From an uncultured Lachnospiraceae bacterium (GTDB lineage Bacteria > Bacillota > Clostridia > Lachnospirales > Lachnospiraceae), in NCBI GenBank assembly GCA_947178145.1, contig CAMWXE010000009.1, positions 1-64,000 on the forward strand: DNA of 64,000 nt. The letters are read 5' to 3'. Below the pieces are notes generated by a model. That model worked only from the letters and a program-made list of their open reading frames with translations. It had not been told where the DNA came from and did not search any database. Made by a program: the position numbers and the translations under genes. Positions 17,747-26,526 of this stretch are shown here, one piece after another (the first letter of the stretch is position 1; every line of letters begins with the position of its first letter).

Positions 17747-18474
17747 CAATGGAGGAGAGAGAACTTTTTATCAGGGCACAGCGCGGAGAAAAGGAGGCAA
17801 AGGAACAATTATTTGAGAAGAATACGGGTCTTGTATACCATGTGGTGAAACGGTTTGCAGGCAGGGGCGGGACAAACGGGATAGAGACAGAGGATTTGTT
17901 CCAGATCGGTGCAATGGGGCTTGTAAAGGCGATTGAGAAGTTTGATATGGATTATGGAGTATGCTTTTCGACGTATGCAGTTCCAGTGATTATGGGGGAA
18001 ATACGGAGATTCCTGCGGGACGACGGAATGATAAAGGTTAGCAGAAGTGTCAAGGAAAATGCCAGACAGTTGAACCGACTGCGCGAAGAATTCTGGCAGA
18101 AGACAGGCAGGGAACCAATGTTGTCGGAGCTTGCCGCGGAGTCAGGGATTGCCTTGGAGGACATTGTGACAGCACTCGGTGCAGGGAGGGAGGTGGAGTC
18201 AATCTATAAGACCGTGTATGAGTCTGACGGCAGTGAGGTGCTTTTGGTGGATATGCTGGGTGAGGAGGGAGAGAGTGATGAGATTGTCAACAGACTGCTT
18301 CTGGAAAAGCTTTTGAATGAGCTTGATGAGAGGGAGAGAAATCTGATTCAGCTCAGGTATTTTGAAAATAAGACACAGATGCAGGTGGCAGGCGACCTTG
18401 GCATGAGCCAGGTGCAGGTGAGTCGTCTGGAGAAAAAAGTATTGCTTCGGCTGAGACAGGGGGCAATGGCGTAA
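17743..18474 (+). CDS. sigF: RNA polymerase sporulation sigma factor F
   Basis: Sigma-70 family protein of 243 aa, the first forespore-specific sigma factor. Region 2 shows LVYHVVKRFAGRG...IETEDLFQIGAMGLVKAIEKFDMDYG broken by variable residues. FSTYAVPVIMGEIRRFLRDDG is the hallmark of SigF/SigG. Region 4 ends with a helix-turn-helix (TQMQVAGDLGMSQVQVSRLEKK). The ATG at 17743 overlaps the spoIIAB stop by 4 nt; ATG at 17749 is an alternative. An open frame extends 26 codons upstream inside spoIIAB and is not used here. Confidence 0.95.
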   Translation: MTMEERELFIRAQRGEKEAKEQLFEKNTGLVYHVVKRFAGRGGTNGIETEDLFQIGAMGLVKAIEKFDMDYGVCFSTYAVPVIMGEIRRFLRDDGMIKVSRSVKENARQLNRLREEFWQKTGREPMLSELAAESGIALEDIVTALGAGREVESIYKTVYESDGSEVLLVDMLGEEGESDEIVNRLLLEKLLNELDERERNLIQLRYFENKTQMQVAGDLGMSQVQVSRLEKKVLLRLRQGAMA

Positions 18475-18512
18475 GAAAATAGAAAAAAGGCGTATTTGGT
18501 GGAGCTGGACGC

Positions 18513-18540
18513 TAAAGTTTGTAAAGAAGAATGCCGATAT
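18513..18540 (+). promoter_or_regulatory. Sigma-D (SigD/FliA-type) promoter
   Basis: TAAA (18513-18516), 16-bp spacer, GCCGATAT (18533-18540). The -10 is a perfect match to the flagellar sigma-28 consensus (TAAA-N15/16-GCCGATAT). It is 70 bp before the downstream start codon. A GTAGGGAA/TTTCCTAC stem-loop (18558-18576) lies in the leader. Confidence 0.75.
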
Positions 18541-18609
18541 TAAGAATAACAGGTAATGTAGGGAAAAATTTCCTACGAGTTTTTAATATGGGTATATAGA
18601 AAGGTTGGT

Positions 18610-19458
18610 ATGAAAATGAACGGAATCAATTACAGTTCAATCTTGAACAATACAGGACTTTTTTCAAATCAGACAAACAAGGACGAGGCAGCTTTTACAG
18701 GAACTGTTATCGGCGCAAACAGAAGAGCGCAGAGCAGAAAGACCACAGCGGACAACAGGCAGACAAATACGGACAAGGATACCTATGAGTACACTGGCCA
18801 GGCACGCGAGGTAACGGCGGGTTACAGCAAACCAAAGCGCACAGAGTCATCTGGGTATAAGCCGCTTGACGCCGATGGCATACAGGAAGGCATTGAGCTC
18901 AGTGACGCAGCTAAGAATCTGTTGGCAGAACTCCGTGAGAAATATGGAAATATGGATTTTGCTGTGGCAGAGTGGTCTACGGATGAGGAGCAGGATTACT
19001 ATGCAGGCTTGTCTGACAAATCGTACAGCGTATTGATCAATCCAGAACTTCTGGAGAAGATGGCGACAGATCCGTCCGCAAGAGAAGAGTATGAAGCGAT
19101 TATCAGTGGTGCGGGCGATAAGTTTGACACACTCAAGGAAGAGCTTGGCGAGGATGCAGATAAGGTTCAGAGCTTTAGCATTACAATGGATAAGGATGGA
19201 ACCGTGTCTTATGCAGTGAAGCTCTTAAAAGATATGGAGGAGAGCAGCAAGGCAGACAAGGAGTCAGCGCAGGAACGCATCGAGGAGAAGCGCGCTGAGA
19301 AGAAGAAAGCGGAGAAAGAACGGCAGGAGAGAGTGGTACAGAAGAAGCAGGAGACAGAGAAGGTGGAGGCTTCTTCGATCGAAGAGCTCATCAAGGCAAT
19401 CAAGGCAAAGTTACATCCTGAAGAGAATGAGGAGACAGGCGATACAGCGGAAGAATAG
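18610..19458 (+). CDS. Hypothetical protein with charged coiled-coil tail, sigma-D promoter (DUF6033-like)
   Basis: A 282-aa soluble protein with no signal peptide. The N-terminal 90 residues are polar and probably disordered. A folded middle (about 95-205) contains ELSDAAKNLLAELREKYGNMDF and SYSVLINPELLEKMATDP. The last 70 residues are a Lys/Glu-rich helix (EERRAEKKKAEKERQ-like). It resembles a Lachnospiraceae family I know as DUF6033, not confirmed here. ATG at 18616 is an alternative start. The perfect sigma-D promoter suggests late-flagellar or motility-phase expression. Confidence 0.65.
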   Translation: MKMNGINYSSILNNTGLFSNQTNKDEAAFTGTVIGANRRAQSRKTTADNRQTNTDKDTYEYTGQAREVTAGYSKPKRTESSGYKPLDADGIQEGIELSDAAKNLLAELREKYGNMDFAVAEWSTDEEQDYYAGLSDKSYSVLINPELLEKMATDPSAREEYEAIISGAGDKFDTLKEELGEDADKVQSFSITMDKDGTVSYAVKLLKDMEESSKADKESAQERIEEKRAEKKKAEKERQERVVQKKQETEKVEASSIEELIKAIKAKLHPEENEETGDTAEE

Positions 19459-19480
19459 GAAATACGAACGTGTCAATTTA

Positions 19481-19513
19481 AAACAGCGTGTGTTTGGGCA
19501 TACGCTGTTTTTT
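19481..19513 (+). terminator. Rho-independent terminator
   Basis: AAACAGCGTGTG pairs with CATACGCTGTTT (12 bp, one G-U) followed by TTT. Confidence 0.85.
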
Positions 19514-19521
19514 CGTTGATA

Positions 19522-19549
19522 TTGCCTTTTTACAGATAGGTGATATAAT
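19522..19549 (+). promoter_or_regulatory. Promoter of trkA-trkH
   Basis: TTGCCT (19522-19527), 16-bp spacer, TATAAT (19544-19549). Confidence 0.6.
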
Positions 19550-19605
19550 ATACGTGAAAGCAGTGAAAATGTCGCGCACTGCAGCGAAGAGGAGGACAAA
19601 ATGAC

Positions 19606-20964
19606 GTGAAGATAATAATTGCAGGAGATGGCAAGGTCGGTGCGATGCTGACAAAACAGCTCTCAGTGGAAGGATATGACCTGACTCTGATCGATGCCAA
19701 TCAGAAAGTACTAGGTTCCACTGAGGAGAGATATGATATTATGGCTGTACAGGGAAACTGTGCGTCCATGGAGACGTTGGAGCGAGCGGGAGTCAGGGAG
19801 GCAGACCTGATTATTGCAGTGACAAATGCAGACGAGATCAATCTGCTCTGCTGTATGACAGCGCATGGTATGAATTCTAATATCCACACCATTGCCCGTA
19901 TCAGAAATCCGGAATACACAGATCAGATCTTCAAGATGAGGGGGCTTTTTGCACTTTCCATGATGATCAATCCAGAGCGGCAGGCGGCGGTGGAGATTGA
20001 GCGGCTATTGAAATACCCGGGTTTCCTGAAGCGCGATACCTTTGCCAAGGGCAGAGTGGAGATTGTGGAGCTGCGTGTGGACGCCGGACATAAGCTGTGC
20101 AATATCGCGCTCAATGATTTGTACAGTATTGTCAAGTGTAAGATTCTGGTATGTACCGTGATTCGCAACGGTAAGGCGATTATGCCTGGCGGTGACTTTG
20201 TGCTGATGGAGGGAGATCGGATTTTCGTGACGGCACCGACGAATGCACTCACAACATTGCTGAAAAATCTGGGGATTATCACGCACAAGGCGAAGCGTGT
20301 GATTCTGTGCGGGGGAGGCCGTGTGAGCTATTATCTGGCGCACATGCTCCTGAAAAATGGTATCGGTGTACAGATTGTGGAGCAAAATTATGACAAGTGT
20401 CTCCAGCTTGCCAACACGATTCCTAAAGCCACAGTGATTCACGGAGACGCCTCGAAGGAATTTCTGCTCGACAATGAGGGGATTTCTGACTGCGATGCCC
20501 TGGTGACGCTCACAGGCGTGGATGAGATGAATATCATTATCTCTCTGTATGGAAGCAGCTGCAAGGTTCCACAGATTATCACAAAGCTTGGAAGGCTGGA
20601 AAACAATACGATCCTGGATGCGCTTCCCCTGGGAAGCATCATCAGTCCGAAGGAACTGAGCTGTAACAATATTGTACAATATGTGCGTGCGATGCAGAAT
20701 CAGACAGGGGCTGCGCTCACAGTGTATATGATCGCAGATGGTCAGGCGGAGGCAGTGGAATTTATCGTGGATCAGAACACACTGCACTGTGGGGAACCGC
20801 TCAAAAAACTCAAAATCAAGAGGAATGTGCTGGTCGTATGCATCATGCATGGCGCACAGTTGGAGATACCAAACGGTGATTCCAGCTTTGTGCGAGGGGA
20901 TACAGTGATTGTCGTGACGGGGGCAGACAGGGTGCTCTACAAGTTGAATGACATTTTTGAATAA
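19606..20964 (+). CDS. trkA: Trk potassium uptake regulatory protein TrkA
   Basis: Cytosolic NAD(H)/nucleotide-binding gating subunit of 452 aa. It contains two RCK modules: an N-terminal Rossmann domain starting MKIIIAGDGKVGAMLTKQL with the first TrkA_C domain to about residue 220, and a second Rossmann domain starting RVILCGGGRVSYYLAHML with its TrkA_C domain. Both glycine motifs are present. The start is GTG behind GGAGGACAAA; the ATG five bases earlier opens only a two-codon frame (ATG ACG TGA) that overlaps it. It is paired with trkH 28 nt downstream. Confidence 0.94.
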   Translation: MKIIIAGDGKVGAMLTKQLSVEGYDLTLIDANQKVLGSTEERYDIMAVQGNCASMETLERAGVREADLIIAVTNADEINLLCCMTAHGMNSNIHTIARIRNPEYTDQIFKMRGLFALSMMINPERQAAVEIERLLKYPGFLKRDTFAKGRVEIVELRVDAGHKLCNIALNDLYSIVKCKILVCTVIRNGKAIMPGGDFVLMEGDRIFVTAPTNALTTLLKNLGIITHKAKRVILCGGGRVSYYLAHMLLKNGIGVQIVEQNYDKCLQLANTIPKATVIHGDASKEFLLDNEGISDCDALVTLTGVDEMNIIISLYGSSCKVPQIITKLGRLENNTILDALPLGSIISPKELSCNNIVQYVRAMQNQTGAALTVYMIADGQAEAVEFIVDQNTLHCGEPLKKLKIKRNVLVVCIMHGAQLEIPNGDSSFVRGDTVIVVTGADRVLYKLNDIFE

Positions 20965-20991
20965 AAAGGGGAAAAAGGATAAAAAACGGCT

Positions 20992-22452
20992 ATGAATTAT
21001 AAAATGATGGGCAGATTTATAGGGCATATTCTGCTAGTTGAGGCGGTGTTTATGATACCGTCGCTGATCATAAGTCTGGTCAGACAGGAAACGATGGCGT
21101 GTATGGGATTTGCGGCAAGTATTGGCATGATACTGGTCATATCACTGCTTCTGCTTGTGCTGTGCAAGGGCAGCAGGAGAGGTTTTAAGGCGAAGGAGGG
21201 ACTTGTCTGTGTCGGCATCAGCTGGATTGTGATGAGTCTGTTGGGGGCTATGCCATTTTATCTGTCGAGAGAGATTCCATACTATCTGGATGCATTGTTT
21301 GAGACGGTATCAGGCTTTACGACAACAGGGTCTTCCATCCTGTCGGAGATTGAGGGGCTTTCCATGAGCATCCTTTACTGGAGGAGCTTCACACACTGGC
21401 TGGGCGGTATGGGTGTGCTGGTATTTGTGCTGGCGGTGGGAGCCTCCGGTGAGAGCAGCAAGGGCTTTACGATGCATCTTCTTCGGGCGGAGAGTCCGGG
21501 GCCGCAAGTGGGAAAGCTTGTGCCTAAAATGAAAAAAACAGCAGAGATTTTGTACCTGATCTATATCCTGCTCACGGTGATCAATATTGTATTTCTGTTG
21601 TTTGGCGGTATGCCGTTGTTTGAGGCCGTCTGCACGGCATTTGGCACGGCGGGCACAGGAGGCTTTGGCATTAAAAATGACAGTATTGCGGGATACAGCC
21701 CATACATACAGAATGTATGTACGGTGTTTATGCTGCTGTTCGGTGTCAATTTTAGCTGCTACTATATGATCTTGCTGCGCCAGTTCAAAAGTGTGTTCCG
21801 GGATGAGGAGCTGCGGCTTTATCTGGGCGTGGTGGTTGGAAGTATTATTTTGATCACATTGAATCTCAAAGGATTTTACAGCACGTTTGAGGAGACGCTG
21901 CGCCACGCGGCATTTCAGGTGGCAAGTATCGTGACGACAACGGGATATGCCACGACAGACTTTGATTTGTGGCCTTCGTTTTCCAAATCGATCATTCTGG
22001 GATTGATGGTGATCGGTGCGAGTGCGGGAAGTACCGGAGGTGGTTTTAAGTGTGCGAGGGTACTGATTGTTGTCAAGGGGCTTCGCAGGAATCTGCGCCG
22101 CGCGATATCGCCGCAGAAGGTGCAGGTTGTCCGCATTAATGACCATATGGTTGACGAGAAAGTATTGGAAAACACCAATGCATATCTGTCAGCTTATGTG
22201 ATAATACTGTTTATTAGTTTTATTGCGGTATCGATAGACCGGTTTTCTGTCATGACCAGTTTTACAGCAGTGCTTTCCTGCTTCAACAATATCGGTCCGG
22301 GACTTGAAGCGGTAGGTCCTACCTGCAATTTTGGCGATTTTAGCTGGCTGTCAAAGATTGTGCTGATTATGGACATGCTTGCGGGCAGGCTTGAGATTTT
22401 CCCGATACTGATCCTGTTCTCCAGAAGCACATGGGGGCGGCTGAAAGGTTAA
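20992..22452 (+). CDS. trkH: Trk potassium transporter membrane subunit TrkH
   Basis: Integral membrane K+ translocation subunit of 486 aa with four pore (P-loop) repeats. Selectivity-filter-type segments are SGFTTTGSSIL, GTAGTGGFGIKN, TTTGYATTDF and NIGPGLEAVG. An additional ASAGSTGGGFKCAR segment lies at the third-to-fourth repeat boundary. It works with TrkA, encoded just upstream. Its last four bases overlap the end of the convergent PHP gene. Confidence 0.94.
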   Translation: MNYKMMGRFIGHILLVEAVFMIPSLIISLVRQETMACMGFAASIGMILVISLLLLVLCKGSRRGFKAKEGLVCVGISWIVMSLLGAMPFYLSREIPYYLDALFETVSGFTTTGSSILSEIEGLSMSILYWRSFTHWLGGMGVLVFVLAVGASGESSKGFTMHLLRAESPGPQVGKLVPKMKKTAEILYLIYILLTVINIVFLLFGGMPLFEAVCTAFGTAGTGGFGIKNDSIAGYSPYIQNVCTVFMLLFGVNFSCYYMILLRQFKSVFRDEELRLYLGVVVGSIILITLNLKGFYSTFEETLRHAAFQVASIVTTTGYATTDFDLWPSFSKSIILGLMVIGASAGSTGGGFKCARVLIVVKGLRRNLRRAISPQKVQVVRINDHMVDEKVLENTNAYLSAYVIILFISFIAVSIDRFSVMTSFTAVLSCFNNIGPGLEAVGPTCNFGDFSWLSKIVLIMDMLAGRLEIFPILILFSRSTWGRLKG

Positions 22453-23246
22453 ATGGTCGAAAAAATGTCATCTATGCTGTGCGTGGGAATGGGAGTGTTG
22501 GTCTTGTCAAAGATGAATACGGGCAAATGGTTTGCAGTACCGTCTTTCCACGCAAGGTGCTCTGGCGGGACGTGGAGCGAGAAGCCGCACCCGCTCTTGA
22601 TGCGCCTCACATAGTCGTCGATGGAGTTTAGCGGTTTGTCAAAGTCCATGCCATAGATACATCCGTTGTCAGTTCTGCCGACATGATGGATGTCGGAGCC
22701 AGCGGTCATGGTGATGTGGTGTTCTCTGGCATAGCGGTATGCCATGCGGTTCTGCTCATGTGGATTTCCGGCGTTTGCCACTTCAAAGGCATCACACTGG
22801 TGCGGATGGACATAGATTTCGGACAGATAGCCTCTCTCCCGAAAGGGGTGTGCCTGCACGACAAGTCCGCCGTCTGCCTTGATTTTCTCATAGTGGGTGA
22901 TATGGTCCCATGCCATCATATCAGGGTGCTCTCTGAGCCATTTTTTGTCAAGCCCGTAGACTAGGAATTCATCGCCGTTAAAACGGCATTCCCATGCAAA
23001 GAATACTTTGAGCCCCTGGCGGCCGCCCTCTGCCCTGGCATCTTCGTAGCCACTGCAGAAGAGGTCCACGCGCTCCTCCCAGGGAAGGTTTTTGGGGATG
23101 CAGCAGTTGCCGTTAAAGAAATGGTCTGTGACGATAATGCCGTCATAGCCAAGGCTTTTGTAGTAAGATATGTATTCGGAGCCTGCACTTTTGGCGCAGG
23201 CGCTGGCACCGGTGGTGTGCAGATGCACTTCGTATCGATATGACAT
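22449..23246 (-). CDS. PHP-domain metal-dependent phosphoesterase
   Basis: A 265-aa protein of the PHP superfamily. The first metal motif is EVHLHTTGAS at the N terminus, followed by GIIVTDHFF, a central VVQAHPFRER and a C-terminal TAGSDIHH motif. Together these supply the His/Asp ligands. Related short PHP proteins are phosphoesterases or nucleases; no substrate is assigned. The start follows AGGAGGTAACTATT. It is convergent with trkH (4-bp overlap) and divergent from the decarboxylase-like gene. Confidence 0.85.
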   Translation of the reverse strand: MSYRYEVHLHTTGASACAKSAGSEYISYYKSLGYDGIIVTDHFFNGNCCIPKNLPWEERVDLFCSGYEDARAEGGRQGLKVFFAWECRFNGDEFLVYGLDKKWLREHPDMMAWDHITHYEKIKADGGLVVQAHPFRERGYLSEIYVHPHQCDAFEVANAGNPHEQNRMAYRYAREHHITMTAGSDIHHVGRTDNGCIYGMDFDKPLNSIDDYVRRIKSGCGFSLHVPPEHLAWKDGTANHLPVFIFDKTNTPIPTHSIDDIFSTI

Positions 23247-23339
23247 AATAGTTACCTCCTTTTATTCATTAATATAGCACAAATTCTAAAGAATGTTAAC
23301 AGTTCCTGAACAGGATTTTGTCTGACGGAAAGGAAAAGA

Positions 23340-24824
23340 ATGAATCAGAGCAACACACCGCTGCTGCAGGCGGTAACAGAATTGATCGAGACGAAGCCGG
23401 CGTATTTCAGAATACCAGGGCACAGGCTGGATAAGGGGGTCAGTTCCCGCTGGACAGACCAGGTTGGAACGGCGATTTTTGCATATGATGTGACGGAGAC
23501 GCCGCTCACGGATGATCTGCACAGCCCGGAGGGCGCAATCGGCGAGGCACAGCGGCTGCTTGGTGAGCTCTACAGTGCGGATCAGAGCTTTTTCCTTGTC
23601 AATGGGAGTACCTGTGGGAATGAGGCGATGATCATCAGCGCGGCATTTGAGGGTGAGAAGATTATGATCGCCAGAAATGCGCACAAGTCGGCGTTGATGG
23701 GGCTGATCCTGTCCGGTGCAGAGCCGGTGTATGTGATGCCGGAGGTGATTGATGACTGGGCGATACAGGGGGAGATTGCGGCGGAGGCTGTCAGAAAAGC
23801 CTTTGCGGAGAATCCTGACTGCAGGGCGTTGTTTCTGGTGAGCCCAAGCTATTATGGCATATGTTCTGATTTGAGGGCGATTGCGGATATCTGTCATGAG
23901 TACGGTGCGCTTTTGCTGGTGGATGAGGCACACGGGGGACATGTGTACTTTCATGACAGACTTCCTGCCGGAGCGCTTGAGGCGGGAGCGGATGTCTGTG
24001 TGCAGAGTATGCACAAGGTTACAGGTGCGCTGACACAGAGTTCGGTACTGCATATCAAACATCACGGTGTGGGAGAATCCGTATTGGAGCGGATTGCGCA
24101 AAATCTTCAGTTGGTGCAGAGCACAAGCCCAAGTTACCTCCTGATGACCTCGCTTGACTGTGCCAGGTATGAGCTTGCCAGGAATGGGGCAAAAATGATG
24201 GAGAAGGCGCTGCATCTTGCGGCGTATGCAAGGCATAGGATTTGCAAAATATCCGGTTTTCGCTGTATGGAGGGGGAGCGCTTAGACAGGACAAGACTGG
24301 TGATATCGGCGGGGAATATCGGACTGACGGGCTATGCGCTGGAGAAAATACTTTTTGAGGAATACGCTGTCAATATGGAGCTCTCAGACTATGAGAATGT
24401 GCTTGCCATCGTGACCTATGCAAATGAGATAGAAGATATGGACAAACTTGTTGCGGCCTGTGCGGAGATTAGCGGGAGATATGCGGGGCGGGACGCTCTG
24501 CGGAGAGAAGACAGCTATCCGCCATTTCCGCAGCTTCCACAGCAGGTTATGACGCCGCGCAGGGCATATTTTTCGGCTGCTGAGACGGTATGCTGGCAAG
24601 AGGCAGCAGGACAAATCGCCGGGCAGATGATTGCGCCATATCCGCCCGGCATTCCGGTGATTTATCCCGGTGAACGGATCAGCCAGGCAGTATGGGACTA
24701 TATAGAATGTTTTCGGAGAGACGGGAGACAGATTCATGGCGCTGGCCCCAATGGGCGTCTGGATTGGGTGAAGGTGATTGGAACGGAAACAAAAAGTTGC
24801 AAAAATGCAATAGATGAAATATAA
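23340..24824 (+). CDS. Orn/Lys/Arg decarboxylase-like PLP enzyme
   Basis: Fold-type I PLP enzyme of 494 aa. The N-terminal signature is FRIPGHRLDKG. The cofactor site includes FFLVNGSTCGNEAMI (phosphate binding), LLVDEAHGGH (Asp to pyridine N) and SMHKVTGALTQSS (the PLP lysine). The shorter length and C-terminal YPPGIPVIYPGERI motif match the SpeA/YaaO-type group found in Firmicutes rather than the long inducible forms. The likely role is arginine or lysine decarboxylation towards polyamines; the substrate cannot be fixed by eye. The end of the gene contains the -35 element of the next promoter. Confidence 0.88.
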   Translation: MNQSNTPLLQAVTELIETKPAYFRIPGHRLDKGVSSRWTDQVGTAIFAYDVTETPLTDDLHSPEGAIGEAQRLLGELYSADQSFFLVNGSTCGNEAMIISAAFEGEKIMIARNAHKSALMGLILSGAEPVYVMPEVIDDWAIQGEIAAEAVRKAFAENPDCRALFLVSPSYYGICSDLRAIADICHEYGALLLVDEAHGGHVYFHDRLPAGALEAGADVCVQSMHKVTGALTQSSVLHIKHHGVGESVLERIAQNLQLVQSTSPSYLLMTSLDCARYELARNGAKMMEKALHLAAYARHRICKISGFRCMEGERLDRTRLVISAGNIGLTGYALEKILFEEYAVNMELSDYENVLAIVTYANEIEDMDKLVAACAEISGRYAGRDALRREDSYPPFPQLPQQVMTPRRAYFSAAETVCWQEAAGQIAGQMIAPYPPGIPVIYPGERISQAVWDYIECFRRDGRQIHGAGPNGRLDWVKVIGTETKSCKNAIDEI

Positions 24825-24860
24825 TATCTCTTAAAGAGAAAAAATACTCTCTTATAGAGA
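24797..24860 (+). promoter_or_regulatory. Module A: TTGCAA/TATAAT promoter with paired XRE-type operators
   Basis: TTGCAA (24797-24802), 17-bp spacer, TATAAT (24820-24825), then palindrome TCTCTTAAAGAGA (24827-24839) and a second copy TCTCTTATAGAGA (24848-24860), 21 bp apart. The operators cover the expected start of transcription, which suits repression. It is followed 80 bp later by the glycosyltransferase operon. Confidence 0.85.
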
Positions 24861-24939
24861 GTCATTATTGACAGGCAGGACTTGTCTGGAGGAGCAGAGT
24901 GAGAATGCGCATAATATGGTTAAAATAAAGGAGGCAGAT

Positions 24940-26481
24940 ATGAAGTCAAAGAAGTTACTGATTCCGCTGACAGAATTCGTGGAATATATGAGAGAGCATG
25001 TTGGGCTTTGCTTTGCGGTCGCGTTCGCTGTTGTGCTGGTATATGCAAAACAGGCTTTCTCGACGGATTTCTATATTGATGCGGAGGTGATTTTGAATCA
25101 TCCGCATACCATATATAACTGGAATCAGATTGGACGCTTTGGACTGATTGCCCTGAAATATCTGGTTGGAAATAACTGGTATAACCCCTATTTTGAGGCG
25201 GTTCTCTTTTTGGCTTCTCTATGGGGATTGGGAATGGGGATCTCCTGCCTTTTTTATGGGTTTTATGACAGGGGCAGGGAGTACGTTTATTTTATATTTG
25301 TCGCTTTGTTTTTGATATTTCCGACGTATGCAGATCAGTTTATGTTCCGTTTTCAGTCCTTTGAGACGGTGTTTGCCATGCTTTTGGTGGTGCTTGCAAC
25401 ACGCTATTTTTATCTGGGGGTGACCGAAAAAAATTATTGGGCGTATGGGTTAGCCATATTTTTGGATGTATTTTCTTTTGGAATTTACCAGTCTATGGTG
25501 AATTTACAGATCTGTTTCTATATTGCAGTCTATCTGTTCACTGTGGAACAATATGAAAGAGGAGAGTCCAGGAAACTGATCTGTTGTGAATTGGTGCATT
25601 TTCTCATCAGTTTTGCTGTCTATGGTATTATTGTAAAATTATTCTTTGACAGTGGGGACTATCTGAGCAGACAGGTAGGATGGTTTTCCGGAGATCTGAT
25701 GTCAGCGGTTATGAATCTGTTGGCGTACATCAAGCGGATTCTGCTGGCGATGGACAACTTTTATCCGATCACTTATCCTGCATGTGTCTGCGCCTGTATG
25801 GCAATGCTTCTATGGAAGGCATTGTGCCAAAGGCAAAAGCTTTTGTCATATGTCATCGGTTTTGGCGGCATGCTGGCCTCCCCTTTTTTCCTTGCGCTGG
25901 CTACGGGAACGCCATCCCCTTACAGGGCGCAGTGTATGCTTCCGTTTACCTGCGCGGTGCTGTGGCTGTTCTTTGCGTCGTGGCTGCGGGAACGCGGGGG
26001 AGCTCGATGCGCAGCTTGTGTTATATTGGGATGTGTTTTCCTGCTTTGTCAGACTTCTGTTTTGATGAGGATGTTCTATACACAGGATGTCATTCGCGAC
26101 GCGGACCAGATAATCGCGACACAAATAATAGAGAGAATACAGGAAAACAGTACGCCAGACAGCAATAAGCCAGTGGTGTTTCTCGGGCATTTGGATGCGA
26201 AGGGCAACGGTTCTTGTTATACCAGGGCGGAGGCACCATCTTACCTGAGCTATTCTGTATATGAATTTGCCTTTATAGAAGGCGTGCCTGTGGAAACGCC
26301 GGAGTATTTTAATACAGGCAGAATTTTGGGGTATTTTGAGACGCTTGGATTTCCGTATGCGGCGCCATCCGCAGCGGTGGTGGAGGAAGCAAAAGCGGCA
26401 GGTGCGGCGATGGACTGCTGGCCGGCGGCGACTTCCGTGCAGGAAACACAGGAGTATATCGTTGTAAAGTTGAGCGATTAG
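24940..26481 (+). CDS. Membrane glucosyltransferase, GtrII-like (Glucos_trans_II)
   Basis: Integral membrane protein of 513 aa with about ten hydrophobic segments and a C-terminal soluble part (from about residue 415). After the first helix comes DFYIDAEVILNHPHTIYNW, with acidic residues early in an external loop as in GT-C enzymes that use polyprenyl-phosphate glucose. It is typical of the GtrII-like family that decorates surface polysaccharides. The ATG follows AAAGGAGGCAGAT. It is first gene behind operator module A, with an acyltransferase and another membrane GT downstream. Acceptor and sugar are unknown. Confidence 0.75.
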   Translation: MKSKKLLIPLTEFVEYMREHVGLCFAVAFAVVLVYAKQAFSTDFYIDAEVILNHPHTIYNWNQIGRFGLIALKYLVGNNWYNPYFEAVLFLASLWGLGMGISCLFYGFYDRGREYVYFIFVALFLIFPTYADQFMFRFQSFETVFAMLLVVLATRYFYLGVTEKNYWAYGLAIFLDVFSFGIYQSMVNLQICFYIAVYLFTVEQYERGESRKLICCELVHFLISFAVYGIIVKLFFDSGDYLSRQVGWFSGDLMSAVMNLLAYIKRILLAMDNFYPITYPACVCACMAMLLWKALCQRQKLLSYVIGFGGMLASPFFLALATGTPSPYRAQCMLPFTCAVLWLFFASWLRERGGARCAACVILGCVFLLCQTSVLMRMFYTQDVIRDADQIIATQIIERIQENSTPDSNKPVVFLGHLDAKGNGSCYTRAEAPSYLSYSVYEFAFIEGVPVETPEYFNTGRILGYFETLGFPYAAPSAAVVEEAKAAGAAMDCWPAATSVQETQEYIVVKLSD

Positions 26482-26526
26482 GGATAAGATGATACTGCGG
26501 AGCGCGGTTTAAGAGGGAGATTTGAG

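Noticed and set aside
20005-21027. 340-codon open frame antisense to trkA
   Set aside because: It is a shadow of trkA codon usage, rich in His and Gln, with no ribosome site.
21310-22146. 278-codon frame antisense to trkH
   Set aside because: Shadow frame with unnatural composition, fully inside trkH.
23286-24236. 316-codon frame antisense to the decarboxylase-like gene
   Set aside because: Fully inside a well-supported gene, rich in Arg/His/Cys, no start site.
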